From positions 1-6,539 of the forward strand of contig JAJFUG010000187.1 of assembly GCA_021372515.1 (NCBI GenBank): a stretch of DNA of 6,539 nucleotides, in the 5' to 3' direction. The stretch comes from a bacterium (lineage in GTDB: Bacteria; Gemmatimonadota; Glassbacteria; GWA2-58-10). Positions 5,064 to 6,539 of this stretch are shown piece after piece. A program made the translations under genes and the position numbers. Each line of letters opens with the position of its first letter. Position 1 is the first letter of the stretch. Under the pieces are notes generated by a model. It saw nothing but the letters and a program-made list of their open reading frames with translations, was not told the origin of the DNA and made no database searches.

Positions 5064-6539
5064 TCAGTCAGCCGACTCCGCCAGGGCGCGCTCCAACTCC
5101 CGCTCCCAAAGGCCGCGGTACTCCTGCGCCGCTGTCTCCAGCCGGGCGGGCAGCGGCTCGAATCGGCTGAGAGACAGCCCGGGCGGACACAGGCTGTGCG
5201 GGTGCACGCCCAGACAGGCGGCTTTGCCCACCAGGGCCGCGCCCAGGGTGGTGGTCTCGCTCAGCGCCTCGCCGCGGTGGCCCTGCAGGCTGTAGACCGG
5301 GCGTCCGGCCAGGCTCGCCAGGATAATCCCCAGGTGCGGGTCACGCGAGCCGCCACCGGTCAGGACCAGCGGCGTGTCCGCCGCCGGACACAGCATCCGT
5401 ACCTGGTGCAGCGCGGTCAGGGCGGTGGCGAGGCTCGCCAGGGCGTGGGCCCCGGCGGCATCCGCCAGGAACGCCCCGCGGTTCACGATCCGGCCGGCCA
5501 GGGATGGGAACGGCCCGGTGCCACGGTTTTCGGGGGCTGTGCCGGGCAGGACAAAGCAGTGCCGGGCCAGCAGCACGCGCTCCAGGGCCGCGGCGGCCTC
5601 TTCCCCGCAGTCGCCGAAAGCCCCCGCGCCGAATAGACTCTCCAGCCAGCGGAAATCACGCCCGCCGCCGTACATCGAGGTCACCACCGGCGCACCGTCC
5701 AGCGTGCCCTGCACGATCAGCCCGCGACGCCAGCCATCCGCGGGCAGGGTTGTGGCGGCCCCGGCCAGGGCGGCCATGGTCCAACTGCCCGCCTCCAGGT
5801 GGATCGCCCCGCCGGAGGCGCCGAGCGCCGCATTCAGGGGAAGATGAGACAGGCAGGTGTCATGACCGCCTGGGGTGACCAGCACATTGCCAGGAAGCCC
5901 CAGGCGCGAGGCCTGGGCCGCGGGCGCCTGTCCCAGGGGACAGTAGGCCACGGCTGCGGCTTCCGGCACCAGACGGCCGAAAGCCCCGATTTTCCGCGCC
6001 GCCGCACTGGGCGTACCCGGCGCTGCGGTGACATCCCGCGCCCCGCTGTGGCACATCCAGTAGCTGTGCTCGTTGCCGGATGCGCGCACGGCGGCCCGGT
6101 AGTCCGGGCCCAGGAAATGGCCGCCGATCAGCACGCCCCAGGCAGCGAAACACTCGGCGCGGGCAAGGGCCTGCGGACGGACCATTCGCTCGAACAGCAG
6201 GCGCTTGAGCAGGGTCAGGCTGCCCGGGTAATCGCGCACCGAGCCGGTCTGGCGGAAGAAATCATCCGCGCTCCCGGCAATCTCACGAAACTTCGCCTCC
6301 ACGCTCTCGGGGTAGGCCTGGCCGTAGGAGAGGGCCACTCCCTGCCCCGGCTCCTCACACAGGGAGCCGTCCCGCCCAACCAGCGCCGCCGAGGCCCCCC
6401 GCGCCGCGGGGGCGATCACCCGGCAGACGCGGCGCAGCCCGGCGGGCAGGGCCGCGATCAACGCCTCGTACCAAGCGAATTGCTCCGACACTGCGTTGTA
6501 TTTAAGACCGTTCAGCTCGGCCACCGGAGTGGGCGCGCC
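5064..6539 (-). CDS. FGGY-family carbohydrate kinase, 5'-partial (probable rhamnulokinase- or fuculokinase-like)
   Basis: The minus frame is open from the right window edge to a TGA at 5064, giving 491 visible residues. A GTG at 6524 could be read as a start, but the frame continues upstream of it (GAPTPV before AELNG) and the FGGY N-terminal ATP loop (GIDIGTT-like) is absent, so the true start lies about 40-50 residues outside the window. Visible segments, counted from the edge: WYEAL (23-27); ARGASAALVG (46-55), the strand that precedes the sugar site; PGGHDTCLSHL (223-233) with Asp227 as likely catalytic base; HLEAGSWTMAAL (247-258); QGTLDGAPV (277-285); MYGGGRDFRWLE (289-300); and LTGGGSRDPHLG (393-404), the C-terminal nucleotide-binding loop. 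This pattern fits the FGGY subgroup with the alternative C-terminal domain, which includes RhaK-like rhamnulokinases of rhizobia. Placement just before rhaI supports a ketose kinase acting on L-rhamnulose. L-fuculose or another ketose is possible. It is clearly distinct from the araB paralogue in the same locus. Confidence 0.87.
   Translation of the reverse strand, partial: GAPTPVAELNGLKYNAVSEQFAWYEALIAALPAGLRRVCRVIAPAARGASAALVGRDGSLCEEPGQGVALSYGQAYPESVEAKFREIAGSADDFFRQTGSVRDYPGSLTLLKRLLFERMVRPQALARAECFAAWGVLIGGHFLGPDYRAAVRASGNEHSYWMCHSGARDVTAAPGTPSAAARKIGAFGRLVPEAAAVAYCPLGQAPAAQASRLGLPGNVLVTPGGHDTCLSHLPLNAALGASGGAIHLEAGSWTMAALAGAATTLPADGWRRGLIVQGTLDGAPVVTSMYGGGRDFRWLESLFGAGAFGDCGEEAAAALERVLLARHCFVLPGTAPENRGTGPFPSLAGRIVNRGAFLADAAGAHALASLATALTALHQVRMLCPAADTPLVLTGGGSRDPHLGIILASLAGRPVYSLQGHRGEALSETTTLGAALVGKAACLGVHPHSLCPPGLSLSRFEPLPARLETAAQEYRGLWERELERALAESAD

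Noticed and set aside
4905-5636. Plus-strand open frame of 243 codons spanning the gap before rhaI and part of the FGGY kinase
   Set aside because: Most of it is antisense to the kinase, and the remainder reads through the candidate repeat block (LHLKKRGQGGIP), a familiar artefact of intergenic repeats.
6522-6524. GTG as start codon of the FGGY kinase
   Set aside because: The frame is open up to the window edge upstream of it, there is no Shine-Dalgarno sequence visible, and starting here would lack the ATP-binding N-terminal loop required by the family.

Overview
This is a GC-rich window (roughly two thirds G+C by eye) in which every convincing gene lies on the minus strand, so transcription runs from high to low coordinates. 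It encodes part of a sugar-catabolism locus: two aldose-ketose isomerases and two FGGY-family ketose kinases. The host looks like a high-GC heterotrophic bacterium, possibly known only from a metagenome assembly. Nothing in the window (no rRNA, tRNA or lineage-specific gene) fixes the phylum, so I do not assign one.

Layout in transcription order: (1) 6539-5064, an FGGY-family carbohydrate kinase whose N-terminus lies beyond the right edge; (2) 5063-4852, a 212-nt gap holding a 6-bp GC hairpin, a block resembling widespread intergenic repeats, and an AT-richer leader before the next gene; (3) 4851-3598, a TIM-barrel L-rhamnose isomerase of the Pseudomonas stutzeri type (rhaI) with all metal ligands present; (4) 3551-1881, L-ribulokinase (araB), 46 nt after rhaI and probably co-transcribed with it; (5) 1880-1384, a 497-nt non-coding gap crowded with inverted repeats and carrying a near-identical 14-bp direct repeat; (6) 1383-1, an L-fucose/L-arabinose isomerase-like protein that runs off the left edge and lacks only its extreme C-terminus.

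Together the genes suggest uptake-independent steps for plant or algal L-sugars. The isomerases convert L-rhamnose, L-fucose or L-arabinose type aldoses to ketoses, and the kinases phosphorylate the ketoses at the terminal hydroxyl. RhaI plus the first kinase could form one pair (rhamnose to rhamnulose 1-phosphate), and the FucI-like isomerase plus AraB another (arabinose to ribulose 5-phosphate). The downstream enzymes (aldolase, 4-epimerase), transporter and regulator are not in the window. The pairing is inference; the enzyme families are clear from the sequence.

I found no phage, CRISPR, toxin-antitoxin or transposase genes. The least explained part is the structured 497-nt intergenic region, which looks like an accumulation of extragenic palindromic repeats or a structured leader upstream of the FucI-like gene. 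The many long ORFs on the plus strand are codon-bias shadows of the minus-strand genes.
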